Source: an uncultured Muribaculaceae bacterium (GTDB lineage: Bacteria; Bacteroidota; Bacteroidia; Bacteroidales; Muribaculaceae). Taken from it: a stretch of DNA of 25,320 nt. Where the stretch lies: contig CAJUBC010000034.1 in NCBI GenBank assembly GCA_910584545.1, positions 1 through 25,320 of the forward strand. The letters run 5' to 3'. The notes under the pieces are model-generated. The model had not been told where the DNA came from, did no database searches, and was given only the letters and a program-made list of their open reading frames with translations. A program made the translations under genes and the position numbers. Positions 1 through 9,900 of the stretch are shown in pieces. How positions within the stretch are numbered: position 1 is the stretch's first letter; each line of letters opens with the position of its first letter.

Positions 1-75
1 GACGAAAAAATCATCTCAGCGCTCAAATATTACGCCGTTTTGTGGGATTTTATAGTTTAATATCAATTAACCAAC

Positions 76-3000
76 ATGAAGAAGTTTTTGTTAAGTATCG
101 GCGCGATGCTGCTGTGCGGCACGCCGATGGTGGCTTACGACTTTATGGAGGGTAGCTTGGCCTACAACAAGCTTACCGACACCACAGTCGAAGTCACGTT
201 CAAAGGCGACAAGGGTTACCGTAGTGGCAAGGACTATACCGATGCCGCATACGTAATCCCTTCTGCAGTTACGCATGACGGCGTAACGTACTCTGTTACT
301 CAGATCGGTGATGGGGCCTTCTATGGCTCCCCGCTGCAAACCGTTTCTATCCCGGAAGGTATTGTTACCATAGGAAAAGACGCATTCTCGGAGTCCGGCC
401 TCACGGCAGTGAAACTACCGTCCACTGTCAAGGAAATAAAGCAGGGCGGCTTCCACATGTGTTACGATATGGCAAGTTTGGAGTTGAATGAAGGACTCGA
501 GACATTGGGCTGGGATGTGTTCAACAATGCAAGAGCTCTTGAAACAGTTACTATACCAGGTACTATCAAGACTATCCCTTCGAACGCATTCGGCTATAGC
601 GGATTGAAGACCGTTATTGTAAATCCCGGTGTGGAATCAATAAAACAAGCCTTTCAAAATTGTAAGAGTCTATCATCAATTAGTTTACCGGAGACTCTTA
701 TGGAACTTGATGGAACATTTGAGGAATGTACGGCTCTTAAAGAGATTAAGCTTCCGGCATCTCTCCGAACTATTGGCGGGTTCACTTTTGCATCGACCGG
801 AATCACCGAACTCGTAGTCAATGAGGGTCTCGAGACTCTCGATATGCAGAGTCTCGGCATGATGAACGGAGACTGGAATGCGGACTATACTCTCAAGAAG
901 GTGACGTTGCCTTCATCCCTCAAGAGCATTGACGGTATGGCGCTCAACAACCGTCGCGGTCTTACTCATGTCATCGTTCGCGCCACTGTGCCTCCAACAG
1001 CCGGTACTTTTGGCGATTATGTCTATAATGCCACTCTCTGTGTTCCTGCCGGTACAGCGGATGCTTATAAAGCCGCTGACGGATGGAAAAACTTCTCCAA
1101 TATCATGGAGGTTTCCTCTTTTGACACATCAAAACTCCGCTATACCGTTGGAGAAGGTGCCAACCAATATGTACTGCGTGTTCGTTTCAACAACAACCGT
1201 CGTCTCGACAACCTGACCTGGGGATATCGCACAGACGAGACCACGGTCGATGCTACCGCGGTGCTCGATGCAGTTGCCGCAGCCGACAAACGTCTTGAGG
1301 TTGCACATGATGGCGACAACACCACCATCAAGTTCGACCTTATCAGCGACGGAGTCATAGATGACCGTGACGTCACCGCTTCCGGCGCATGGGATGTGAC
1401 TGCAAACAGTGTCGCCGCCGACGGTTCCACTCTTATCGTTACATACGAGTTCACCGGTTCCCCGAAGAACCAGGAATATGATTTCTTCGTTCCCGAGCCT
1501 GATGCCGTGGGCGTATGGCTCCCCGAGGAGATGACAGTTAAGCTCAGCGACGAGGGAACAGTGCTTCCGGCACTCGTTCAGGTGCCCGACGGCAAGCTGA
1601 ATTCCACCACCAACTGGCAGGCTTCTTCCAGCAACACATCCTATCGTAACGACAGAACCAAAATTACCACTCCCTATACTCTCGTGGATGATACATACAA
1701 TGCGATACCGACATTCACCGGAACTACAGGTACCACCTACGTCCGTTACAGGCCTCAGAAAGTCGGGGAATATGCCTATTATGAAAGCAACTTCATGACC
1801 CTCAACATCGAGGCTCCCGAAGTGCCGATGACGGCGATTCATGTAACTGAGGAAACCATTACCGCCGGTCTGAACAAGACGGTCGCAGTTGAGTATACCT
1901 ACGAGCCGGAGAACGCAACCTATACCGCAGTGAAATTCGTATCTGCTGATACAAGGGTTGCGACATGGTCTGCAACAGCAGGTCTTAAGACAACAAAAAC
2001 CGCTGGTGAGACCACAGTCACCATATCGAGTGTGAACAATGTGGATGTGAAGGATTCATTCACTCTCACGAGCTCACTGCTTAATCCTGTGACCGCAGTC
2101 AACTTCGGTCTCGGCACCGAGGATGGCGTCATCAACGTTCCCGTGCGTCAGCTTATCGGCCTCAAGCCTGTTATCGAGCCCGCCGATGCCGACATACCCG
2201 ATGTAACCATCACTCTCTCTGACAATGGCACTTCGAAAGCTGATTACACTTGTACTACTTACAACGTAAACTGGTGGGATGTCAACAATGACCGTTCGCA
2301 GTTCTATGAGCTTTCCGGTCATCGTCCTACAGGGGACAAACCCGCCAAGCTGCATGTGGTATCGGCTGACGGAAATTATGAACGCGACTTCGTTGTAAAT
2401 GTCATCGAGGCTGACCGCACACCGCGTGCAAACGGTTATGAGGACGGTACCATCATCCTCAACGAGGAATGGTTCGGTCATACCAACGGTGGTCTCAACT
2501 ACTTCACCGAGGATGACGAGATCATCTATCAGGCATACGAGAAAGAGAATCCCTGCATGGCGTTCGGTGCTACATCTCAGTACGGTACCATCTGGGGAGG
2601 CAAACTTATCGTGGTCTCCAAGCAGGCTCAGGATGGCGGCGACCCGCTTCCCGGCGGTGGCCGTCTGGTGATTGCAGACGCAAAGACGCTCAAGCGCCTC
2701 GGCAGCCTTGACAATCTGACTTGGGATGGCACCTCAGGAGACGGCCGCGCCGTTGCTGGAGCTACTCCCGACAAGATCTATGTCGGCTCGAGCAACGGTA
2801 TCTATATCGTTGACATCACTGACCCGACAGCTCCCGTAATCACAGGCCGTATCGGCAATGAGGACAGCGCAGACCTTTACAGCGGACAGATCGGCGATAT
2901 GACCACAGCCGGCAACCATGTGTTCGCCGTAATGCAGAATAAGGGACTCATCATCGTAGATGTGAACAATGACACCACTACTGAAATCGCTGACGCCAGC

Positions 3001-4083
3001 ATCCAGGGTGTGACCCAGAGTGCAGACGGACATGTATGGTACGCTACCATCCAGAATGGCTGCTCCGTGTTCGTTGCTCTCGACCACGAGACACTCAAAG
3101 TGGTTGACCGTGTGACCATGCCGGCTGAAATCGGTACTGTAGTCTGCGGCTGGGGTGCATGGCGCTCGACTGCGTTCCATGGCTCTCCCAAGACCAACGA
3201 CCTCTGGTTCGTAACCGGAGCAGGTGGCATCATGGGCGGTGCTCAGGGAGATTATTTCCGCTACCACATCGGTGATGATCCCAAGAACATCAAACCTTTC
3301 TTCTCTCTCAATGATGTCAAGGGAATCAACGGCTTCGGTGAGGAAGTAGGTCAGATGACATACGGCACACCTAAATATGATGACCGCAACAACCGTCTGA
3401 TCGTAATGGCTGGACGTAAGGGAGCGGCAAGCGGTGGCTATCGCGACCACTGGTTGCATTATGTGGACGGAACCACCGGTGAGATCACCAAGACATTCCA
3501 CCTCAATCCCTACTATTGGTTCCAGTCGCTGCCGATTTTCCCCGACAAGCATGATGCCGAGATCCGGCTCGAAAACATGGAACTTGATATGGCTGATGGA
3601 GCGAAGACATTCGACCTTGCAGAACTGGTTGACGACAAGGACAGCCACAATGCCAATATCCGGTTCTCTCTGCCGGATACTCCGGCTCTGATGGCTGAAG
3701 ATGCTCAGGAAGCTCCTCATGCCGAGGTCGCTCTCGACGGTAAGAAGCTGACGGTTACTCCGAAATCAGCAGGTCAGCATTATTTCACGCTTGCTGCAGA
3801 GTCCAACGGTCGCACAGTCACCAAGACTATTGGAGTGAATGTGAAAAACACACAGGTTGGCATCGACACCGTAGGCGCGGAGGGTTCTCTCTACTGCGAC
3901 GGCGGCAGACTCTTCATCAACGGCTTCAACGGACAGCGCTTCCATGTCTACAGCATGGAGGGAATCGAGGTTGTATCGTTTGATGTCGATTCAGACAGCT
4001 ACACGTTCGATTTCGGTTCTCATGCCGGTGTGTACGTCGTTACCTCCGATAACGGCATGAGCACCAAAGTGATTATCCGCTGA
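76..4083 (+). CDS. Secreted BspA-like leucine-rich-repeat protein with Ig-like region, DUF5074-like beta-propeller and type IX-like C-terminus
   Basis: A 1335-residue mosaic surface or secreted protein of unknown ligand. Residues 1-20 form a signal peptide (MKKFLL start, hydrophobic core, cut near AYDF). Residues about 60-345 hold BspA/LRR_5 repeats of the form 'L.sI.lP.sl..IG..aF', ending in the usual 'CVPAGTADAYKAADGW' cap. Residues about 346-480 include a 'LTWGYRTDE...AVAAADKRL' stretch resembling a domain common in Bacteroidetes surface proteins. Residues about 584-660 look like a bacterial Ig-like (Big_2) domain. Residues about 786-1165 form a DUF5074/YncE-like propeller, followed by a beta-rich linker. 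The last ~70 residues (VYSMEG...GVYVVTSDNGMSTKVIIR) match the pattern of a type A type IX sorting domain. The stop overlaps the next start (TGATG), so the two genes are probably translationally coupled. Related propellers sit in corrinoid-uptake loci of Bacteroides, but no btuB is visible here, so ligand binding is only a guess. Confidence 0.88.
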   Translation: MKKFLLSIGAMLLCGTPMVAYDFMEGSLAYNKLTDTTVEVTFKGDKGYRSGKDYTDAAYVIPSAVTHDGVTYSVTQIGDGAFYGSPLQTVSIPEGIVTIGKDAFSESGLTAVKLPSTVKEIKQGGFHMCYDMASLELNEGLETLGWDVFNNARALETVTIPGTIKTIPSNAFGYSGLKTVIVNPGVESIKQAFQNCKSLSSISLPETLMELDGTFEECTALKEIKLPASLRTIGGFTFASTGITELVVNEGLETLDMQSLGMMNGDWNADYTLKKVTLPSSLKSIDGMALNNRRGLTHVIVRATVPPTAGTFGDYVYNATLCVPAGTADAYKAADGWKNFSNIMEVSSFDTSKLRYTVGEGANQYVLRVRFNNNRRLDNLTWGYRTDETTVDATAVLDAVAAADKRLEVAHDGDNTTIKFDLISDGVIDDRDVTASGAWDVTANSVAADGSTLIVTYEFTGSPKNQEYDFFVPEPDAVGVWLPEEMTVKLSDEGTVLPALVQVPDGKLNSTTNWQASSSNTSYRNDRTKITTPYTLVDDTYNAIPTFTGTTGTTYVRYRPQKVGEYAYYESNFMTLNIEAPEVPMTAIHVTEETITAGLNKTVAVEYTYEPENATYTAVKFVSADTRVATWSATAGLKTTKTAGETTVTISSVNNVDVKDSFTLTSSLLNPVTAVNFGLGTEDGVINVPVRQLIGLKPVIEPADADIPDVTITLSDNGTSKADYTCTTYNVNWWDVNNDRSQFYELSGHRPTGDKPAKLHVVSADGNYERDFVVNVIEADRTPRANGYEDGTIILNEEWFGHTNGGLNYFTEDDEIIYQAYEKENPCMAFGATSQYGTIWGGKLIVVSKQAQDGGDPLPGGGRLVIADAKTLKRLGSLDNLTWDGTSGDGRAVAGATPDKIYVGSSNGIYIVDITDPTAPVITGRIGNEDSADLYSGQIGDMTTAGNHVFAVMQNKGLIIVDVNNDTTTEIADASIQGVTQSADGHVWYATIQNGCSVFVALDHETLKVVDRVTMPAEIGTVVCGWGAWRSTAFHGSPKTNDLWFVTGAGGIMGGAQGDYFRYHIGDDPKNIKPFFSLNDVKGINGFGEEVGQMTYGTPKYDDRNNRLIVMAGRKGAASGGYRDHWLHYVDGTTGEITKTFHLNPYYWFQSLPIFPDKHDAEIRLENMELDMADGAKTFDLAELVDDKDSHNANIRFSLPDTPALMAEDAQEAPHAEVALDGKKLTVTPKSAGQHYFTLAAESNGRTVTKTIGVNVKNTQVGIDTVGAEGSLYCDGGRLFINGFNGQRFHVYSMEGIEVVSFDVDSDSYTFDFGSHAGVYVVTSDNGMSTKVIIR

Positions 4084-5486
4084 TGAAAAGGACACTGATT
4101 ACCCTGTACGCTTTCCTGTCGGCAATGGCTCCGGCCATTGCCGCTGAGGAAGCGGATTATACGCAGGGCATCATCTGGGTGAACGAGGATTGGTACGGCC
4201 ATCAGAACTCCACCGTGAACTATCTGATGCCGGATGATCCGGATGGAAATTTCTGGAAATACCGTATCATCCAGACGGAAAATCCCGGTATGGAGCTCGG
4301 TTGCACCAACCAGTACGGCGCCCTGTGGAACGGACGCCTCTATCTTATCGCCAAGCAGGAGAAGGATCCGGGCGCGACGATATCAGGCGGCAGAATCACA
4401 GTGGCTGACGCGAAGACCATGAAGATCCTCCATCAGCAGGCTCTGATCGACCCGTCGGGTAAACAATGCGATGGACGCGGTTTCCTCGGGGTGGATGAGC
4501 ACAAGGGATATATATCCACGAGCAACGGCGTATGGATTTTTGACCTTGACACCTACACGGTGACCGGACAGGTGGAGGGCTCCGCCAATCCCAATGCAGG
4601 CGGTGACGGAGACAAACCGAATACCGATCCGACCGGCTCGCTTTATCACGGACAGTCCGGAATGATGGTGTCGGCGGCCGGCAACGTGTTTGTCGCCCAC
4701 CAGCAGTACGGCCTTCTTGTGGTGGACCCGAAGAAGGACAAGGTGACCGATGTGATATCGATGGATTTCGTGCAGGAGGGGGCCGGTATCGGTTCCGTAG
4801 TCAAATCCAAGGATGGATATCTGTGGCTTTCCATCGCCAAGAATCTGCAGGGCACGGGTGCTGTACTGAACTATATAGTCAGGATGGACCCTGAGACGCT
4901 GGAGCATGAGGTGATAGATATTCCTGAGGGAATGTATCCTCCCTCCAATTCCTGGTATGCCTGGACTCCAGATGCATTTGTCGCCTCGTCGGTTCAGAAC
5001 TGCCTTTATTGGAAAGGGGGGCCGAACAGATGGTTCACCGGCACCAAGATCTACAAGTTCAATTGCGATACCCGTGAGCAGACCCTGTTCGTCGATCTTG
5101 AGGAGGAGGGGGCCAACTGGAAACTGTATGGATGCGCACTCGGCGTCCATCCCGTGACCGACGACGTTTACATGGCACTCTATCATGAATTCGGAACTCC
5201 CACCTATATCACGAGGCGCTATTCCGCCAAGGGGGAAAAGATCCGTGACTATGAGATGATCATGAACTACTGGTTTCCGTCTCTCCCATTGTTTGCGCAT
5301 GGTAACTCCAACACAGCTGTAGAGGAGATTGACACCGAGTCCGGAATATCCGAAACCGGTGATGTCTACACTCTTGCAGGAACTCTGGTAAAGACAGCCG
5401 TACCTTACGGCGACTGGACTTCGCTACCCGGCGGAATCCTGATATGGAAATCCCCGACCCAGTCCCGTAAGATCCTCATAAAGTAA
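4083..5486 (+). CDS. Secreted DUF5074-like beta-propeller protein, paralog of the preceding gene's propeller
   Basis: A 467-residue protein with an N-terminal signal peptide (MKRTLITLYAFLSAMAPAIA, cut before AEEADY). Almost the whole mature chain is one propeller that aligns with residues about 786-1165 of the upstream protein: 'NEDWYGHQNSTVNYL' here against 'NEEWFGHTNGGLNYF' there, 'ENPGMELGCTNQYGALWNGR' against 'ENPCMAFGATSQYGTIWGGK', and 'YWFPSLPLF' against 'YWFQSLPIF'. It lacks the LRR and Ig-like parts. The C-terminus (VYTLAGTLVKT...LPGGILIWKSPTQSRKILIK) again resembles a short type IX sorting signal. The ATG shares one base with the upstream stop (TGATG), and a terminator follows at 5513, so the pair forms one transcription unit. 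The molecular function is not known; surface binding of a small ligand or cofactor is inference from related propellers. Confidence 0.87.
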   Translation: MKRTLITLYAFLSAMAPAIAAEEADYTQGIIWVNEDWYGHQNSTVNYLMPDDPDGNFWKYRIIQTENPGMELGCTNQYGALWNGRLYLIAKQEKDPGATISGGRITVADAKTMKILHQQALIDPSGKQCDGRGFLGVDEHKGYISTSNGVWIFDLDTYTVTGQVEGSANPNAGGDGDKPNTDPTGSLYHGQSGMMVSAAGNVFVAHQQYGLLVVDPKKDKVTDVISMDFVQEGAGIGSVVKSKDGYLWLSIAKNLQGTGAVLNYIVRMDPETLEHEVIDIPEGMYPPSNSWYAWTPDAFVASSVQNCLYWKGGPNRWFTGTKIYKFNCDTREQTLFVDLEEEGANWKLYGCALGVHPVTDDVYMALYHEFGTPTYITRRYSAKGEKIRDYEMIMNYWFPSLPLFAHGNSNTAVEEIDTESGISETGDVYTLAGTLVKTAVPYGDWTSLPGGILIWKSPTQSRKILIK

Positions 5487-5512
5487 TCATAAATACTCTT
5501 TCTTTTGTAAGG

Positions 5513-5551
5513 AATCCGGACCCGGCATCATTAGTCAGGCCCGGATTTTTT
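5513..5551 (+). terminator. Rho-independent terminator after the surface-protein pair
   Basis: An inverted repeat AATCCGGaCC (5513-5522) pairs with GGcCCGGATT (5538-5547) with one A/C mismatch, and a run of six T follows directly (5546-5551). It lies 27 bases after the stop of the propeller gene and closes that unit before the ddl promoter. Confidence 0.8.
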
Positions 5552-5625
5552 ATGGGGAGTGGCTTAGGACACCATAAATTTTTATCATAAATCGGTATGG
5601 ACATTGATTGTGTGGGTGAAATTTA

Positions 5626-5657
5626 TTTCCGGATTTCGGTTTTTTTCTTTAATTTTG
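5626..5657 (+). promoter_or_regulatory. Bacteroidetes-type promoter for ddl-ileS
   Basis: TAATTTTG at 5650-5657 is an exact match to the Bacteroidetes -7 box TAnnTTTG. TTTC at 5626-5629 is a 3-of-4 match to the -33 box with a 20-base spacer. Transcription would begin about 5664, which argues against the upstream in-frame ATG at 5662 and for the ddl start at 5728. The rest of 5552-5727 shows nothing else recognisable. Confidence 0.7.
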
Positions 5658-5727
5658 CAATTTGGATGTGACCGACATGGATTCTGCCAGTAATCGGCGG
5701 TCCGGTCGAGTTAGACACATCCCCATA

Positions 5728-6942
5728 ATGACAGAGATGAAAACGAATGTAGCAGTATTTTTCGGCGGACGCTCCGTCGAGCATGAGATTTCTGTAATCT
5801 CCGCACTGCAGGCCATTGCGGCTTTCGATAAGGAGAAGTATGAGATAGTCCCCATCTATATTTCCAAGCAGGGACGATGGTACACCGGCCCGAAGTTGCT
5901 CGACATACGCAACTACCGCGACATGAACAAGCTTGTGGCTGAGTCCGAAGAGGTGTTCATGCGCCCCGAATATGGTGACTATAATCTTTATAAAGTAAAC
6001 ACCGGTATGTTCGCCAAGCGCAATCCGGTGGTCGCCGAGCTTCACGTGGCGGTGCCCGTGCTTCACGGCACCACTGTCGAAGACGGCATCTTCGAAGGTG
6101 TGCTTGAGACGATAGGCATTCCGTACGCCGGTTGCAACACCCTGTCGTCGGCCAACGGTATGGACAAGATCACCATGAAGATGATTCTCCGTTCGGAGGG
6201 TATCCCGGTGGTTGACTATGTATGGTTCACCGACCATGAGTGGAACACCGGCAAGGAGGCCATCGTGGCCCGCGTGGAGGAGGAACTCGGTTATCCGGTG
6301 ATAGTGAAGCCTGCCAACTTAGGCTCGAGCGTAGGTATCGGAAAAGCCTCCGACCGCGCCGCTCTGATTGAGAAAATCAACAACGCCGAGAAGTTCTCGC
6401 AGCGAATCATTGTGGAGCACATGATCGAGAACCTCAAGGAAATCAACTGCTCGGTTTTGGGAGATACCGATGAGCGTCTAAGTTCCGTGCTCGAGGAACC
6501 GATCAAGAGCGGAGACTTCCTGAGCTATGAGGACAAATACATGGGCGGCACCAAGACCAATGCCGGAATGCAGAGCAGCGACAAGCGTATACCCGCAGAG
6601 TTGCCGGCAGATATGACCGAGCGCATCCGCAAGATGGCCTCCGACACTTTCCGCGTGCTCTCTTGCCATGGAGTAAGCCGTATCGACGTGATGATCGACG
6701 AGAAGGACAACTCGGTATACGTCAATGAGATCAACACGATACCGGGTTCTCTCTCCTTCTATCTCTGGGAGGCATCGGGAATCACATTCACGCAACTGAT
6801 GGACCGCCTCGTTGCCCTCGCCCTCAAACGCAAGCGCGCCGCAGACCGCAAGACATTCACCTACGACCGCAATATCTTCGCGCTCGGAGGAGGCACCAAA
6901 GGTGGCGTGAAGGGAGCCAAATCCCCGAAATTAAAAGGTTAA
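5728..6942 (+). CDS. ddl: D-alanine--D-alanine ligase
   Basis: ATP-dependent ligase that joins two D-alanines in the cytoplasm to supply the terminal dipeptide of the peptidoglycan precursor. Counting from ATG 5728 (404 residues), the N-terminal FFGGRSVEHE signature is at 11-20, the ATP-grasp glycine loop GSSVG at 199-203, the D-Ala type omega-loop segment 'YEDKYMGG' near 270, and the Mg/ATP motif NEINTIPGS at 333-341. The tail is basic and low in complexity (KGGVKGAKSPKLKG), longer than in E. coli DdlB. The frame is open back to ATG 5662, but that codon sits at the predicted transcription start and adds residues unlike the family. ATG 5737 (MKTNVAVFF) is a second possible start. ileS follows after 16 bases, so the two are probably cotranscribed. 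Confidence 0.95.
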   Translation: MTEMKTNVAVFFGGRSVEHEISVISALQAIAAFDKEKYEIVPIYISKQGRWYTGPKLLDIRNYRDMNKLVAESEEVFMRPEYGDYNLYKVNTGMFAKRNPVVAELHVAVPVLHGTTVEDGIFEGVLETIGIPYAGCNTLSSANGMDKITMKMILRSEGIPVVDYVWFTDHEWNTGKEAIVARVEEELGYPVIVKPANLGSSVGIGKASDRAALIEKINNAEKFSQRIIVEHMIENLKEINCSVLGDTDERLSSVLEEPIKSGDFLSYEDKYMGGTKTNAGMQSSDKRIPAELPADMTERIRKMASDTFRVLSCHGVSRIDVMIDEKDNSVYVNEINTIPGSLSFYLWEASGITFTQLMDRLVALALKRKRAADRKTFTYDRNIFALGGGTKGGVKGAKSPKLKG

Positions 6943-6958
6943 AATAATATCCCCTCTT

Positions 6959-9900
6959 ATGAATAAGAAATTCAAGGAATACAGCAAGCAGCTGAATCTC
7001 TCCGACATCAACAAGGAGGTGCTCGGAGAATGGGATGCCCACGACCTCTTCGTCCGTTCGATGAAGGAACGCGAGGGCTGCCCGACTTTCGTCTTCTATG
7101 AAGGACCTCCATCGGCCAACGGAATGCCCGGTATCCACCATGTGATGGCCCGCACCATCAAGGATATAGTGTGCCGCTATAAGACCATGAAAGGCTTCCA
7201 TGTGAAGCGCAAGGCCGGTTGGGACACCCACGGTCTCCCCGTGGAGCTCGGAGTGGAGAAGACTCTCGGAATCACCAAAGAGGACATCGGCACGAAAATC
7301 TCCGTGGACGACTACAACGCCGCCTGCCGCAAGGAGGTGATGAAATACACTAAGGAGTGGACCGACCTTACCCACAGGATGGGATACTGGGTGGACCTCG
7401 ACGACCCTTACATCACTTACGACAACAGATACATAGAGTCCGTATGGTGGCTTCTCAAGCAGTTGTACGACAAGGGTTATCTCTACAAGGGATACACCAT
7501 CCAGCCGTATTCACCCGCAGCGGGAACAGGTCTAAGCTCGCACGAGCTGAACCAGCCCGGCTGTTACCGGGATGTCAAGGACCTCACCGCGACGGTGCTT
7601 TTCGACATCCTCGACCCCAAGGAGGAGATGAAAGGCTGGGGACGTCCCTGCTTCATGGCCTGGACCACCACCCCCTGGACTCTCCCCTCCAACACCGCGC
7701 TTTGCGTGGGCCCGAAGATAAACTATGTAGCGCTCCGCACCTACAACCCCTATACCGGTGAACCGATCACCGCAGTCCTCGCAGAGGATCTCGTAGGGGC
7801 CTATTTCAAGAAAGAGGGAAAGGACGCGCCCCTCGAGAACTTCAAGCCCGGCGATAAGACCGTGCCTTACCGTGAGGTGGGACGCTGGGCCGGACCCGAG
7901 CTCACAGGTATGCATTACGCACAGCTGATGCCCTGGGTGAAGCCGACGGAGAAGCTCGATGACCTTTCACCCGACTATGTGCGCGAATATGCCGCACAGC
8001 ATCCCGATAAGGTATATACTGTAGGAAACGATTCCTTCGTGGAGATTGCCGAGAATGCATTTCGCGTGATCGAGGGTGATTACGTCACCACCGAGGATGG
8101 TACCGGTATCGTGCATATCGCCCCGACATTCGGTGCAGACGACGCAAAGGTGGCCAAGGCTGCAGACATCCCCCCGTTGTTCATGATCAACAAGAGAGGT
8201 GAGACCCGCCCCATGGTTGACCTGCAGGGAAAATTCTATGTGATAGATGAACTTGCGCCTGAATTCGTACAAAAGTGCATGAACGTGCCTCTTTACTCGC
8301 ACTATGCCGGAGAGTATGTGAAAAACGCATACGATCCCAAGTTCAATCCCGGTGGCAAGTATGATGAAAAAGCCGCTTCATCCGCAGAGGACCTCAATGT
8401 GGTGCTCTGCCTCGAGCTGAAGAAAGATGGAAAGGCTTTCCGCACCGAGAAGCATGTGCACAATTATCCGCACTGCTGGCGCACAGACAAGCCTATCCTT
8501 TACTATCCTCTCGACAGCTGGTTCATCCGCACTCCGAAAGCCCGCGAGCGTCTCATCGAGCTCAACGGCACCATCAAGTGGAAACCTGCTTCAACAGGTT
8601 CAGGCCGCTTCGGCAAATGGCTCGAGAACGTGCAGGACTGGAACCTCTCGCGCTCCCGCTATTGGGGAACCCCGCTTCCGATCTGGCGCTCCGAGGATGG
8701 TCGTGAGGAAACCATCATCGGCAGCTATCAGGAACTCTCCGACCGCATCGACGAGGCTGTGGAGAAAGGTTTCATGAAGGAGAATCCTCTCAAGGCAAAG
8801 GGATTCCGCCCCGGCGTGTTCACCAAGGAGAACTATGAGCTCTTCGACATCCACCGTCCTTACGTTGACGAGATCATCCTCGTGAGTCCCTCCGGACTTC
8901 CGATGCGCCGTGAGACAGACCTTATCGACGTATGGTTCGATTCGGGTGCCATGCCTTACGCGCAGATCCACTATCCATTCGAGAACAAGGACCTTCTCGA
9001 TTCCAAGGAAGTGTATCCCGCAGATTTTATCGCCGAGGGTGTGGACCAGACACGCGGATGGTTCTTCACTCTCCATGCGATCGCCGGTATGGTGTTCGAT
9101 TCCGTGGCTTACAAGGCTGTGATCTCCAACGGACTCGTGCTGGACAAGAACGGCAACAAGATGTCGAAGCGTCTCGGCAACGCCATCAATCCATTCGACA
9201 ATATCGAGCGGTTCGGTTCCGATCCGGTGCGTTGGTACATGATTTCCAACTCATCGCCATGGGACAACCTCAAATATGATGAGGAGGGTGTGGCAGAATC
9301 GAGCCGCAAGCTGTTCGGCACACTCTACAACACATATAAGTTCTTCGCCCTCTACGCCAACGTAGACGGATTCACCGGTGCCGAACCTCAGGTTCTCGTT
9401 TCCGAGCGTCCCGAGATAGACAGATGGATTCTCTCCCTTCTCAACACGCTCATATCGGAAGTGGAAGCCGCCCTCGACGATTACGAGCCGACAAAGGCGG
9501 CCCGTGCCATAGAGGAGTTCGTCAACTCGAATCTCTCCAACTGGTACGTGCGCCTGAACCGCAAGCGTTTCTGGGCAGGAGAGATGGATGCTGACAAACT
9601 GGCCGCTTACCAGACCCTCTATGAGTGCCTGAAGACAGTGGCCCTCCTGATGGCTCCTTTCGCGCCTTTCTATTCCGACAGACTATACGGCGACCTCGTG
9701 GCTCCCGCCATGGAGGAAGACGGATACGCGTCCGTGCATCTCGCCGATTTCCCGGTAGCCGACAACAGTCTCGTGGATGCCGATCTTGAGCGCCGCATGG
9801 CTCTCGCCCAGGCCCTTTCGAGCAACGTGCTCGCACTTCGACGCAAGGTGAACCTCAAGGTGCGTCAGCCGTTGCAGACACTGCTCGTGCCCGTGATGAA

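Noticed and set aside
1..60. Open frame from the first base to TAA at 58-60, possibly the tail of an upstream gene
   Set aside because: Only 19 codons are visible, too few to tell from chance.
2734..3720. 328-codon open frame on the minus strand inside the first surface-protein gene
   Set aside because: The overlapping plus-strand protein has recognisable domains throughout. Long antisense frames are common in this GC range.
4383..5300. 305-codon minus-strand frame inside the second propeller gene
   Set aside because: Antisense shadow of a gene with a clear paralog.
5662..5727. Longer ddl start at ATG 5662
   Set aside because: It lies at the predicted transcription start, about five bases past the -7 box, and adds residues absent from the family.
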